64,000 bases of DNA from Paenibacillus stellifer (GTDB lineage Bacteria > Bacillota > Bacilli > Paenibacillales > Paenibacillaceae), in the NCBI RefSeq assembly GCF_000758685.1, contig NZ_CP009286.1, forward strand, positions 4,308,501 through 4,372,500, in the 5' to 3' direction. A program made the position numbers and the translations under genes. The notes under the pieces were generated by a model that saw only the letters and a list, made by a program, of their open reading frames with translations, ran no database searches and was not told the origin of the DNA. This document shows, piece by piece, positions 39,062-47,109 of the stretch; position 1 is the stretch's first letter; each line of letters begins with the position of its first letter.

Positions 39062-39663
39062 AGCAGATCCTCGAAGCCCACCCGGTGCCTGAGAGCTATC
39101 TTGCAGGAGGAACCGCATTGGCTTTACTGCTCGGACATCGGGAATCCATCGACTTTGATTGGTTCACACCTATTCCCTTCTCGCCGGAACAAATTGATAG
39201 CAGCCTTTCCTCCAGAGGGCAATTGATGATTTCTGAGGCCAAGCCGAACACCTTCCATGGCATATTCAATGGTGTTCAGGTTACGTGGCTTTATTACCCC
39301 CGTCCACTTTTGGATGATTTGATCGTATCGACCGAAATGCCCCAGCTTAAAACGGCCTCTCTGCAGGACATCGGAGTCATGAAACTAATTGCAGCCAGCC
39401 AAAGAGGAGCCAAAAAAGACTTTATTGACTTATATGCTCTCGAGCAGCATGGCGTTTCTGTTACCTCACTCATCTCCCGGCTTGCGGATAAATTCTCGGG
39501 CAGCTCTATCAATTACTATCACATCGTCAAGAGCTTGGTCTTTTTCGAAGACGCCGAAGTGGAACCCATGCCCCGTATGCTGCACTCCATGGAATGGAAC
39601 GTAATCAAAGACTATTTTATCCGTTTGCAAAAGCCGCTGTTGGATTTTATAGCAGACCTTTGA
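39019..39663 (+). CDS. AbiEii/AbiGii-type nucleotidyltransferase toxin
   Basis: Putative nucleotidyltransferase of 214 residues. N-terminal core LAGGTALALLLGHRESIDFD followed by WF, giving the GG-(T/S) and DxD motifs of the fold; C-terminal lysine/aspartate motif KLIAASQRGAKKDFIDLYAL, as in AbiEii proteins. TTG start with AGGAGG seven bases upstream, inside the preceding gene. Known AbiE systems act as type IV toxin-antitoxin and abortive-infection modules. This pair is the only defence-like locus in the window. Confidence 0.85.
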   Translation: MFWNVIDQTRQSVLKQILEAHPVPESYLAGGTALALLLGHRESIDFDWFTPIPFSPEQIDSSLSSRGQLMISEAKPNTFHGIFNGVQVTWLYYPRPLLDDLIVSTEMPQLKTASLQDIGVMKLIAASQRGAKKDFIDLYALEQHGVSVTSLISRLADKFSGSSINYYHIVKSLVFFEDAEVEPMPRMLHSMEWNVIKDYFIRLQKPLLDFIADL

Positions 39664-39688
39664 ATCAAACCACAATTTAAACATTCGG

Positions 39689-39763
39689 GCCGACTGCGAT
39701 GTAATCCTATCGAAGCTTATGCTCCGACGAACCCCCTGGGGATTCCTCTCATCCCTCGAACGC
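39689..39763 (-). repeat. tRNA-Arg satellite repeat, third copy
   Basis: Reads on the minus strand GTTCGAGGGATGAGAGGAAT, CCCCAGGGGGTTCGTCGGAG, then a CTTCG-ATTAC-TCGCAGTCGGC tail. Same element and same position relative to the tRNA as at 14161-14330. Confidence 0.7.
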
Positions 39764-39792
39764 AAAAAAGCCTTACCCATCGGTAAGGCTTG
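39763..39792 (-). terminator. Terminator of second tRNA-Arg
   Basis: AAGCCTTACC, loop GATG, GGTAAGGCTT and six T residues on the minus strand, directly after the tRNA. Confidence 0.9.
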
Positions 39793-39796
39793 AGGA

Positions 39797-39870
39797 CGTC
39801 CCAAGAGGGATTCGAACCCCCGACCGTGCGCTTAGAAGGCGCATGCTCTATCCAGCTGAGCTATTGGGAC
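39797..39870 (-). tRNA. tRNA-Arg (anticodon UCU), second copy
   Basis: Base-for-base identical to the gene at 14054-14127 but on the opposite strand: anticodon stem TGCGC/GCGCA with loop CTTCTAA, acceptor GTCCCAA/TTGGGAC, discriminator G, no encoded CCA. Confidence 0.97.
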
Positions 39871-39990
39871 ATATCAGTTATGTATTCAACAACGTTAACT
39901 ATTATATAACGGGTGGGCTTGGCAGATCAAGGTTGACGGTTACATTTCTTGAAAAAGATGCCGGCGGCACAGATGAACAGCCAAAATCAA

Positions 39991-40032
39991 AGGAGCGCCG
40001 CTTGGCCGGCAAGCCCTTGGATGAGCGCTCCT
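39991..40032 (-). terminator. Terminator after the 118-residue gene
   Basis: AGGAGCGC and GCGCTCCT flank a loop of ~26 bases that has its own GGCTTGCC/GGCCAAGC pairing, followed by TTTGATTTT on the minus strand. Confidence 0.6.
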
Positions 40033-40048
40033 CTGATCATTGCACCGG

Positions 40049-40405
40049 TTAATCGTGATCGCGAAACCGGATCGCGAGCTGCTTTTTCAAATCACCGAAG
40101 ATGAGCAGCTCCCGCTGGAACTTGTTCTTCTCTTCCTCAGGGCTCATGATCGGGCTGCCCGTAAAAGCGGTGGCGGTCACATCGACGAACGCGTCATGTA
40201 GACTATTGTCATACCAATCCGTTGCCGTATCGGCGTCGTTGGTTAGAATACGGATAATCTCGAAGCCCTCTTCCCGCTTGTCTTCCACAATATAGACCAA
40301 TAGAGCGGGGTCGCCCGCGGCTCCCGGCAGCACTCCCACTTCAGCGCACGGCGCTCCGTCGTACTCCAGCATCCGGCGTATTTTCGCATCCTTGATGTAA
40401 TACAT
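40049..40405 (-). CDS. Unknown 118-residue cytoplasmic protein
   Basis: Not recognised. Begins MYYIKDAKIRRMLEYDGAPC, has a central beta-rich part (LLVYIVEDKREEGFEIIRIL) and a charged C-terminus (EEEKNKFQRELLIFGDLKKQ). No signal or membrane segment. Start chosen at 40405 because AGGAGG lies eight bases upstream; the frame is open further up to 40519 without a site. It has its own terminator and is divergent from asnB. Confidence 0.75.
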   Translation of the reverse strand: MYYIKDAKIRRMLEYDGAPCAEVGVLPGAAGDPALLVYIVEDKREEGFEIIRILTNDADTATDWYDNSLHDAFVDVTATAFTGSPIMSPEEEKNKFQRELLIFGDLKKQLAIRFRDHD

Positions 40406-40553
40406 CGGTCTTCCCTCCTTCATTGGCCGTTGTCCCCTATCTATTGTTCGGATAAGGACATACATTTTATGCCTTCCTTCGGCATATATCTGAACCAATT
40501 GGCAAAAAGACAGGGACACCCATCAGGCGCCCCGCAAGAGAGGATGAACCGTC

Positions 40554-42398
40554 ATGTGCGGAATAACCGGATTTATAGAATGGCGCGGCGATTTGACACA
40601 GCATTCCCGGCTGCTGATCCAGATGACCGAAACCCTGGCGAACCGGGGCCCAGACGCATCGGGAACCTGGATTTCGGGCCCGGTCGCGTTCGGACACCGC
40701 AGGCTCAGCGTCATCGACCCCGAGAACGGCGCCCAGCCGATGATCGCCCGCCATGAGGACCAGACCTATGCGATTGTGTATAACGGAGAATTATATAACG
40801 CTGACGAGTTGAAAAATGAACTCAAGCAGCGGGGGCATCATTTCCTCACCCACTGCGATACAGAGGTGCTGCTGCACGCCTACATCGAATGGGGACCGGA
40901 TTGCGCGGAGAAGCTGAACGGCATCTTCGCGTTTGCCGTCTGGGACGGCCTGCGGGAGCAGGTGTTTCTCGCCCGCGACCGCCTAGGCGTGAAGCCGCTG
41001 TTCTACAGCAAGGTGGATGACACGCTGGTTTTTGGCTCGGAGCCCAAAGCGCTGCTGCAGCATCCCAAAGTGCGCCCCGCCGTCGGACCGGAGGGCCTCG
41101 CCGAAGTGTTCATCATCGGACCGGCCCGGACTCCGGGTCATGGCGTCTACAAGGATATGGCCGAGCTCCGTCCGGGCCACGCGATGATCTACAGCCGCGC
41201 AGGACTGAGAAGCTACGCCTACTGGACGCTGGAAAGCCTTCCCCATCAGGACACCCCTGACGAGACGGCTGCCAAAGTGCGCGAGCTGCTGCAGGATACG
41301 CTGGAACGGCAGCTCGTGTCCGACGTGCCGGTCTGTTCGCTGCTCTCCGGAGGACTGGATTCGAGCGCATTGTCGGCGCTGGCCGTCGACTATTACAAAC
41401 GCACTGGACAGGGACAGATGGACACCTACTCCGTCGATTACGTGGACAACGACAAATATTTTAAAAGCCATTCTTTCCAGCCTGGTGCGGACGCTCCCTG
41501 GGTGAAACGGATGGCTGAGGAGCTGCAGACCCGGCATCACAATGTACAGTTCGATACCGACGAATTGGTGGAGGCGCTGGATAACGCCCTTTTCACCCGG
41601 GATCTGCCCGGGATGACGGATGTTGATTCCTCGCTGTACCTGTTCTGCCAGGAGATCAAAAAAGGCGCCACCGTCGCCATCTCCGGCGAAGCGGCGGATG
41701 AAATTTTCGGCGGATACCCTTGGTTTCACCGGGAAGAAATGCTGTCCTCCGGCACCTTCCCGTGGGCAGTGGCTCCAAAAATGCGGGCCGGACTGCTGTC
41801 CCCCGAAATCCGCGAATGGATTCGCCCGCTTGAATACTTGGGTGACCGCTACAGCGACGCCGTCGCCGAGACGCCGAAGCTGGACGGGGAGAGCGGCAAG
41901 CAGGCGCAGATGCGGGTCATGTCCTATCTGAACATTACGCGCTTCATGCCGACTCTGCTGGACCGCAAAGACCGGATGAGCATGGGCGTGGGCCTGGAGG
42001 TTCGCGTGCCGTACTGCGACCACCGGCTGGTTCAGTATGTCTATAATATTCCCTGGGAAATCAAAACGGTCGGGGGCCGGGAAAAAGGAATTCTGCGCAA
42101 AGCGCTCGAAGGCGTCCTGCCGGACGATGTGCTGTACCGCAAAAAGAGTCCCTATCCCAAAACGCATAATCCGAATTTCCTCCAGACTGTCCGTCAGAAG
42201 GCGCTGGACGTTCTGGACGATCCGACCTCACCGGTCCTGCCGCTGATCGACGCCGCCAAAATCCGGGAGATTGCCGCTTCCCCCGAATCCTCAAGCAATC
42301 TGCCCTGGTTCGGACAGCTCATGTCCGGCCCTCAGCTGTTCGCCTACATCGCCCAGGTCAATCTCTGGCTGCGTACTTACAACATCTCGATTGGGTAG
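40554..42398 (+). CDS. asnB: Asparagine synthase (glutamine-hydrolysing)
   Basis: Makes asparagine from aspartate, glutamine and ATP. The 614-residue protein has the N-terminal class II glutaminase domain with catalytic Cys2 (MCGITGFIEW) and the C-terminal synthetase domain with PP-loop SLLSGGLDSSALSAL and SGEAADEIFGGY. It appears complete. AGAGGAT lies eight bases before the ATG. Confidence 0.95.
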   Translation: MCGITGFIEWRGDLTQHSRLLIQMTETLANRGPDASGTWISGPVAFGHRRLSVIDPENGAQPMIARHEDQTYAIVYNGELYNADELKNELKQRGHHFLTHCDTEVLLHAYIEWGPDCAEKLNGIFAFAVWDGLREQVFLARDRLGVKPLFYSKVDDTLVFGSEPKALLQHPKVRPAVGPEGLAEVFIIGPARTPGHGVYKDMAELRPGHAMIYSRAGLRSYAYWTLESLPHQDTPDETAAKVRELLQDTLERQLVSDVPVCSLLSGGLDSSALSALAVDYYKRTGQGQMDTYSVDYVDNDKYFKSHSFQPGADAPWVKRMAEELQTRHHNVQFDTDELVEALDNALFTRDLPGMTDVDSSLYLFCQEIKKGATVAISGEAADEIFGGYPWFHREEMLSSGTFPWAVAPKMRAGLLSPEIREWIRPLEYLGDRYSDAVAETPKLDGESGKQAQMRVMSYLNITRFMPTLLDRKDRMSMGVGLEVRVPYCDHRLVQYVYNIPWEIKTVGGREKGILRKALEGVLPDDVLYRKKSPYPKTHNPNFLQTVRQKALDVLDDPTSPVLPLIDAAKIREIAASPESSSNLPWFGQLMSGPQLFAYIAQVNLWLRTYNISIG

Positions 42399-42527
42399 CT
42401 ACCGGAATATCCCTGCCTCTATTTCTCATAAAAAATACCCTGGCGTGATATTTGCCGCTTACGGGTTTAGAGTCTGCTCCCAATATAAAGGTATATTTCG
42501 TATTCGCTTGGAAGGAGCAGCTCCCGG

Positions 42528-43355
42528 ATGACCCACCACCCTTCAGCCGAAGCCCGGAGCGACCGGCTTCGGCTTACTGTGTACCTCAGCGTTACCTTTG
42601 GCTTCACCTGGCTCTGCTGGCTGCCGCTGCTGGCCAATCGCCAGTGGGCAGCCGGTCTTCCCGTCCTTCCCGGCCAGTTCTATCTCGGCTCCTTCGGACC
42701 TCTGACCGGAGCAGCGTCGGCCGAACTCCTGACCGGCGGCATCCGGGGAGCAAAGGACTGGCTCAAGCGTCTGTTCTCTCCCGCTTTCCCCCGCAGATGG
42801 CTGTGGATCGCAGTCTTGTTGCCCCTGGCTTACGGCGCCGTTTCGGTTCTGGTCCACCGGATGGTGACGGGCAGCTTCCCCGAACTGGGCCGGTTCGGGC
42901 TGACCTCCGACCTCCCTGCCGGTTTTAATCTATGGCAGACATCGCTGACCTGGATGCTGACCTTCGGCATCGGTGAAGAGAGCGGCTGGCGCGGTTTCCT
43001 CCTGCCGAAGCTACGCAAGCGGCGCTCCTTGTTCGGCTCAGCCCTCATCGTAGCCGCAGTCTGGATGCTCTGGCATCTGCCGGCTTTCGGGTTCAACGAC
43101 AACTACCTGGAGATGGGCTTCGGGATCATCGGCTGGGCGATCAGCCTGACCTACGGCTCGGTTGTGCTCGCCTGGATCACCGAAGGCAGCCGTTGGAGCA
43201 TCATCCCCGTTATCCTGTGGCATGGCATCTTCGACACGCTGACGGCCAGCGATCAGGCGGCCGAAGTTATGGCCATGGTATGCAGCATGCTGGTCATCAT
43301 CCAGGGCGTTCTTCTAATGCGAAGCATGGGCCGCAGTGCCCGAACGCGTGAATAG
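42528..43355 (+). CDS. CPBP-family intramembrane metalloprotease
   Basis: Membrane protein of 275 residues with about seven helices, carrying the CPBP (CAAX-like) motifs EESGWRGFLLPKL (EExxxR), MLWHLPAF (first His) and PVILWHGIFDT (second His). Members of this group process prenylated proteins or bacteriocins or have other roles; substrate unknown. AAGGAGCA lies before the ATG. Follows asnB at a distance of 129 bases. Confidence 0.87.
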   Translation: MTHHPSAEARSDRLRLTVYLSVTFGFTWLCWLPLLANRQWAAGLPVLPGQFYLGSFGPLTGAASAELLTGGIRGAKDWLKRLFSPAFPRRWLWIAVLLPLAYGAVSVLVHRMVTGSFPELGRFGLTSDLPAGFNLWQTSLTWMLTFGIGEESGWRGFLLPKLRKRRSLFGSALIVAAVWMLWHLPAFGFNDNYLEMGFGIIGWAISLTYGSVVLAWITEGSRWSIIPVILWHGIFDTLTASDQAAEVMAMVCSMLVIIQGVLLMRSMGRSARTRE

Positions 43356-43406
43356 CAGCGGCGGATGAATGTGGTGCCCTCCCCCAGTCGAAGGCGATAC
43401 AGCGCT

Positions 43407-43497
43407 AAAAAAAGAAGCCCGTCCAACCGTCACGGCACTGACTCCTGTTAATAGGCAGGGGGCAGTCGCCGAAAGCGGCTTGGGGGCTTCTTTTTTC
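43407..43497. other. Structured intergenic element, possible dual terminator
   Basis: Outer stem AAAAAAGAAGCCC/GGGCTTCTTTTTT spans ~90 bases; inside are CCAA/TTGG, ACTG-CCTG/CAGG-CAGT around TTAATAGG, and GCCG-AAAG-CGGC. Lies between convergent genes and ends in a T run on both strands, so it can act as a shared terminator, but it is far more elaborate than needed. Confidence 0.7.
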
Positions 43498-43527
43498 AGA
43501 AAATTATACACATGGTCCAGCCTGGTC

Positions 43528-44364
43528 TCAGAAGCTGAAGTTGTCCGGATCGGGACCGTAGCGCTGGTTCTTGTTCAGGTCTTCGATGGCCTTAACATCC
43601 TCGTCGCTAAGCGTAAAGTCGAAGATGCCGGCATTCTCGCGGATGCGTTTCTCATGAACCGACTTCGGAATCGTGATCACGCCCTGCTGGATATCCCAGC
43701 GGAGAACGATCTGCGCAGGCGTCCGATTGTATTTCGCCGCAAGCTCCTGCAGCAGCGGGAGATCCAGATTGCCCTGCATGAGCGGGCTCCAGGCTTCCAG
43801 CTGAATGTTCTGATCCCGGCAGTATTTCACCAGCTCGCGCTGTGTCAGCAGCGGGTGGAATTCCACCTGATTCACAGCGGGCTTGATTCCCGTTTCTTCG
43901 ATGATACTGTTCAAATGATGGGGCTGGAAATTGCTGACCCCGATCGATTTGACATAGCCCTCTTGCTGCAGATGAATGAGAGCTTTCCAGGTGTCGACGA
44001 ATTTGCCTTTGACCGGCCAGTGAATCAACAGCAGATCCAGGACATCAAGTCCAAGCTTCTTCAGGCTGGCATCGCACGCTTTGAGCGTCTGTTCATAGCC
44101 CTGATCGGCATTCCAGACCTTGGTCGTGATGAACAGCTCATCGCGGGGAATCCCGCTCTCCTTAATGCCTTGTCCGACACCTTCTTCGTTCTTGTAAGCA
44201 GCGGCCGTATCGATACTGCGGTAGCCGATTTCAATCGCCGTTCTGACCGCATGAATAACTTCATCCCCTGCCTTCGTCTGCCAGACGCCGAGTCCGAGCC
44301 AAGGCATCGTTCTGCCGTCGCTCAGGGTAGGTCCCCCGGTAAACGGCCCGTTCAACTGAGTCAT
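43528..44364 (-). CDS. Aldo/keto reductase
   Basis: NADPH-dependent reductase of 278 residues, cytoplasmic TIM barrel. Catalytic tetrad: Asp and Tyr in SIDTAAAYKNEEGVG, Lys in FITTKVWN, His in LLLIHWPVK. Cofactor end motif IPKSVHEKRIREN. Related to YtbE/YvgN type enzymes acting on methylglyoxal and glyoxal. Start at 44364 has GGAGGG eight bases upstream. Confidence 0.92.
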   Translation of the reverse strand: MTQLNGPFTGGPTLSDGRTMPWLGLGVWQTKAGDEVIHAVRTAIEIGYRSIDTAAAYKNEEGVGQGIKESGIPRDELFITTKVWNADQGYEQTLKACDASLKKLGLDVLDLLLIHWPVKGKFVDTWKALIHLQQEGYVKSIGVSNFQPHHLNSIIEETGIKPAVNQVEFHPLLTQRELVKYCRDQNIQLEAWSPLMQGNLDLPLLQELAAKYNRTPAQIVLRWDIQQGVITIPKSVHEKRIRENAGIFDFTLSDEDVKAIEDLNKNQRYGPDPDNFSF

Positions 44365-44521
44365 CGCTGTTTCCCTCCACATTCATATCGGAATTGGATT
44401 GTACACAAATGTATTACCGTCTATGCCGCCATCCTAAGCAGTGTTTCTCCAAACAGTATAACAAAATCACGGGTGACCATTCAAAAAGCCAGGCAGATGC
44501 CGGGTTGTCCCTGCCACCTGC

Positions 44522-44567
44522 AAAAAGAAACGAAGCCCCGGCTTCACGCCTTGGACTTCGTTTCTTC
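44522..44567 (-). terminator. Terminator of the gerM-to-cupin cluster
   Basis: AAGAAACGAAG and CTTCGTTTCTT (perfect 11-bp stem) with a nested GAAGCC/GGCTTC, followed by TTTTTG on the minus strand. First strong stop after the cupin gene. Confidence 0.75.
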
Positions 44568-44640
44568 ATGCAGACATCCGTATATTGCGTTCATTTCCGA
44601 CAACAGCCGGTTATGTTCGTCAAGTTGATGCAACATGCAA

Positions 44641-44782
44641 GCCTTTTGGTGCCTTTTTGGTTCCTTTTGGTGCCCCTTGTTTGCTGTTCGATGCCTGTTT
44701 GATGCTCTTTCATGCCTCTTTCACGCCTGTTCGATACCTCTTTGATGCCTGTTTGTTCCCGCCTATTCCCACTGTTCCCCGT
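44641..44782. repeat. Degenerate 10-11-bp tandem array, about 12 units
   Basis: Successive units such as TTTTTGGTTCC, TGTTTGATGCT, TCTTTCACGCC, TGTTCGATACC, TCTTTGATGCC, TGTTTGTTCCC. Spans ~140 bases and ends at the stop codon of the cupin gene. Period is close to one DNA helical turn. Not coding in a way I can support. Confidence 0.8.
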
Positions 44783-45244
44783 CTATTTCTCCGCCTTGTC
44801 GATCAGCCGGAAATCGTCGTAGTGAAAGCCGGGAGCGACCACACAGGAGACGAGCACCGGCTCATCGCCGAGCGGACGCGCTGCCTGCCATACGCCGGCC
44901 GGCACAAGCGCCTGTGGCTGCTGTCCTGCCGCGATATCAAGGCCGAGTACGATCTCCTGCACATCTTCGGGCTGGTCGCCGCTTCCGCCCAGGCTTAGAA
45001 CCAGGGGGCTGCCGGCATGCCACAGCCAATGCTCGTCCGACAGGACAGTATGCCACTCCGACACTTCACCGGGATGGAGAAGGAAGTAGATGGTGGACGC
45101 CGCAGGGCGCGGGCCCGAATATTCTCCGCTCAGAAGTTCCTTCGGAATTTGTACGGAGGACTGCCAAATTTCCTTGAACCAGCCGCCTTCGACATGGCGC
45201 TCCAGTCCAAGCAGTTCTACAAAGGGTGATAGCTCTTTCGTCAC
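44783..45244 (-). CDS. Cupin superfamily protein, DUF985
   Basis: A 153-residue jelly-roll protein with the DUF985 marks: LERHVEGGWFKEIWQS at the start, AASTIYFLLHPGEVSEWHTV in the centre, and ALVPAGVWQAA and SCVVAPGFHYDDFRL near the end. Function unknown. GTG start with GAGGAGAGGG upstream. It lies 32 bases after rdgB in the same direction. Confidence 0.85.
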   Translation of the reverse strand: MTKELSPFVELLGLERHVEGGWFKEIWQSSVQIPKELLSGEYSGPRPAASTIYFLLHPGEVSEWHTVLSDEHWLWHAGSPLVLSLGGSGDQPEDVQEIVLGLDIAAGQQPQALVPAGVWQAARPLGDEPVLVSCVVAPGFHYDDFRLIDKAEK

Positions 45245-45260
45245 GAATATCCCTCTCCTC

Positions 45261-45287
45261 AGTTCGTTTAGTTCGATTAGTTCGTTT
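45261..45287. repeat. 9-bp triple tandem repeat at rdgB stop
   Basis: Three AGTTCGWTT units that include and follow the rdgB stop codon; read with the gene they give repeated TAA/TAA/TGA stops. Confidence 0.7.
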
Positions 45288-45942
45288 GATGGCCGCCAGC
45301 CCGGAAGGAGCCTTCCGTCGCCTCAGCCAGCCGTTCTGTCAGCAGACGGAGCGCTTGTCCACGGTGGCTGATCGCCTGTTTCTCGGACACAGTCAGCTCC
45401 GCCATCGTCTTGCCAAAGTCGGGAAGATAGAACAGCGGGTCATAGCCAAACCCCCCGCCTCCCGCCGGTTCCGAAGTAATCCAGCCCTCAACTGCGCCCT
45501 CTGCGGTGTATTCCTTATCGCTGAACGGGTCATACAGGGACAGGGCGCAGACGAACCGGGCCGTACTGAGCAGAGGCTGGCCGGTATCCTCCCCCTGCTT
45601 CTGTTCTTCCAGCTCGGCAAGCAGCTTCAAATTATTGTCTTCATCGGTGGCGCCGGGACCGCCGTACCGGGCGGAGTAGACGCCCGGACGGCTGTTCAGC
45701 GCATCCACGCAGAGACCGGAATCGTCGGCAAGGACAGGCAGACCGAGCGCTTTTGATACCTGCACCGACTTCTTCCGCGCGTTCTCCGCAAAGGTCACGC
45801 CATCCTCTACCACATCCGGAAGATTGGGATAATCGAACATGCTCTTGACCTCAAGTCCAAGCGGAGCAAAAGCATGCTGAAACTCCTTGACCTTGCCGGC
45901 ATTCTTGGTAGCGACAATCAGAATTCCGTTCTCCGCCCGCAT
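45277..45942 (-). CDS. rdgB: XTP/dITP diphosphatase (RdgB/HAM1 family)
   Basis: House-cleaning enzyme that hydrolyses ITP, dITP and XTP. 221 residues with the family start ILIVATKNAGKVKEF, the catalytic VLADDSGLCVDALNSRPGVY, GGGGFGYDPLFYLP, and SHRGQAL. Start at 45942 has AGGAGGT six bases upstream. One base separates it from the rph stop, so the two are coupled, as rph-ysnA in Bacillus subtilis. Confidence 0.95.
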   Translation of the reverse strand: MRAENGILIVATKNAGKVKEFQHAFAPLGLEVKSMFDYPNLPDVVEDGVTFAENARKKSVQVSKALGLPVLADDSGLCVDALNSRPGVYSARYGGPGATDEDNNLKLLAELEEQKQGEDTGQPLLSTARFVCALSLYDPFSDKEYTAEGAVEGWITSEPAGGGGFGYDPLFYLPDFGKTMAELTVSEKQAISHRGQALRLLTERLAEATEGSFRAGGHQTN

Positions 45943-45943
45943 G

Positions 45944-46702
45944 CTAGACCTCCTGTCCGGCTTGACCGAGCGGAATTTTGAGCGCGATCGGTCCAAGCGC
46001 CTCCTTCTGGGCGGCGATCAGCTCCAGAACGCCCGTCTCGCCCAGCCCGAGCAAATAATCGAGTTCCTTGCGCGAGAACGGGCGCTCTTCACCGGTACCC
46101 TGAAGCTCGACGAATTCGCCGGAGCCTGTCATCACGACATTCATATCAACTTTAGCCTTGGAGTCTTCCTCATAATTCAGATCGAGCAGCGGCTTGTCAT
46201 CCACAATGCCGACGCTGATGGCGGCCAGGTAATCGGTGATGGGAAAGACGCTGAGCTTGTGCTGTACCGCGATCTTGTTCACGGCAAAAGCGAGCGCCAC
46301 GAAAGAGCCGGTAATCGAAGCCGTCCGCGTCCCTCCGTCAGCTTGAATCACATCGCAATCCAGCGTGATGTTCCGTTCGCCCAGCGCATGCAAATTGACG
46401 ACAGAGCGAAGCGCCCGTCCGATCAGCCGCTGGATTTCCATCGTCCGCCCCGTCAGCTTGCCGCGCGCGGCTTCACGCTGATTGCGCGATTGGGTGGCCC
46501 GCGGCAGCATGGAATACTCCGCCGTCACCCAGCCCTTTCCCTGCCCCTTCAGAAAAGGAGGAACCTTCTCCTCCACCGTGGCGGTGCAGATAACCTTCGT
46601 ATCCCCCATCTCAATCAGGACGGAGCCTTCCGCATATTTATTAACCTGGGTCGTTATTTTGAGCGGCCGGAGCTGGTCGTCGTTTCGCCCGTTTGATCTC
46701 AT
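45944..46702 (-). CDS. rph: Ribonuclease PH
   Basis: 3'-to-5' phosphorolytic RNase that trims tRNA 3' ends. The 252-residue protein has the signature [37 protein letters not shown], the phosphate-binding region and a C-terminus slightly variable, as normal. Start has GGAGG upstream. Synteny gerM-rph-rdgB matches Bacillus subtilis. Confidence 0.96.
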   Translation of the reverse strand: MRSNGRNDDQLRPLKITTQVNKYAEGSVLIEMGDTKVICTATVEEKVPPFLKGQGKGWVTAEYSMLPRATQSRNQREAARGKLTGRTMEIQRLIGRALRSVVNLHALGERNITLDCDVIQADGGTRTASITGSFVALAFAVNKIAVQHKLSVFPITDYLAAISVGIVDDKPLLDLNYEEDSKAKVDMNVVMTGSGEFVELQGTGEERPFSRKELDYLLGLGETGVLELIAAQKEALGPIALKIPLGQAGQEV

Positions 46703-46780
46703 TTAGTCTGCCTCCTACATGCGTATCGCGTTAGCTTCAAATTAGCATCCTTAATTTTACCAAAGTGAAGGCACAAAAGC

Positions 46781-46819
46781 ACTCTCCCGGAGCAAAAGCA
46801 CCAAAAGCGCCGGGAGAGT
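46781..46819 (-). terminator. Hairpin upstream of rph
   Basis: ACTCTCCCGG and CCGGGAGAGT around a loop of 19 bases, followed by GCTTTTGT on the minus strand. Likely separates gerM transcription from rph. Confidence 0.65.
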
Positions 46820-46852
46820 ATCCTTAGCCAAGCTGTCATGCACCCGCCTGCC

Positions 46853-46980
46853 CCAGGATTAAACCTGGCGCGGCGTCATTATTCAACCCCTCTTGCACCC
46901 TTCTGTCCCAGGATAATCGCTTGCGGCATCCTTCCGGACGCCGGGCGTTTATCGTGAAACAGAAATTTGTGTGCTTAAAT
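46853..46980. repeat. Dispersed hairpin repeat, copies C and C-prime
   Basis: Copy C (46908-46980) starts CCAGGATAATCGCTTGCGGC and continues TCC-TTCC-GGACGCCGGGCGTTTATCG with GAAACAGAA. A shorter relative, CCAGGATTAAACCTGGCGCG, precedes it at 46853. Both share the framework of copies A and B. Lies in the 407-bp gerM-rph gap, which has no ORF. Confidence 0.6.
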
Positions 46981-47109
46981 TGCGGCCATTGAACAAGAAG
47001 CCCCGGACGGGCTACACCCGCCGGGGCCGCGCGCTCCACGCTTCAAGGAGGACGCATTCCTGTCCGCAAGCTGCATAAATCGGTCGGCCGCAGGTTCGCA
47101 GCCGTTGCT

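Noticed and set aside
43407..43497. Riboswitch for asnB, CPBP or the aldo/keto reductase
   Set aside because: It lies at the 3' ends of convergent genes, not upstream of a start, so cis-control of translation is unlikely.
44641..44782. CRISPR-like array
   Set aside because: Units are 10-11 bp, degenerate and contiguous with no spacers, and no cas genes are present.
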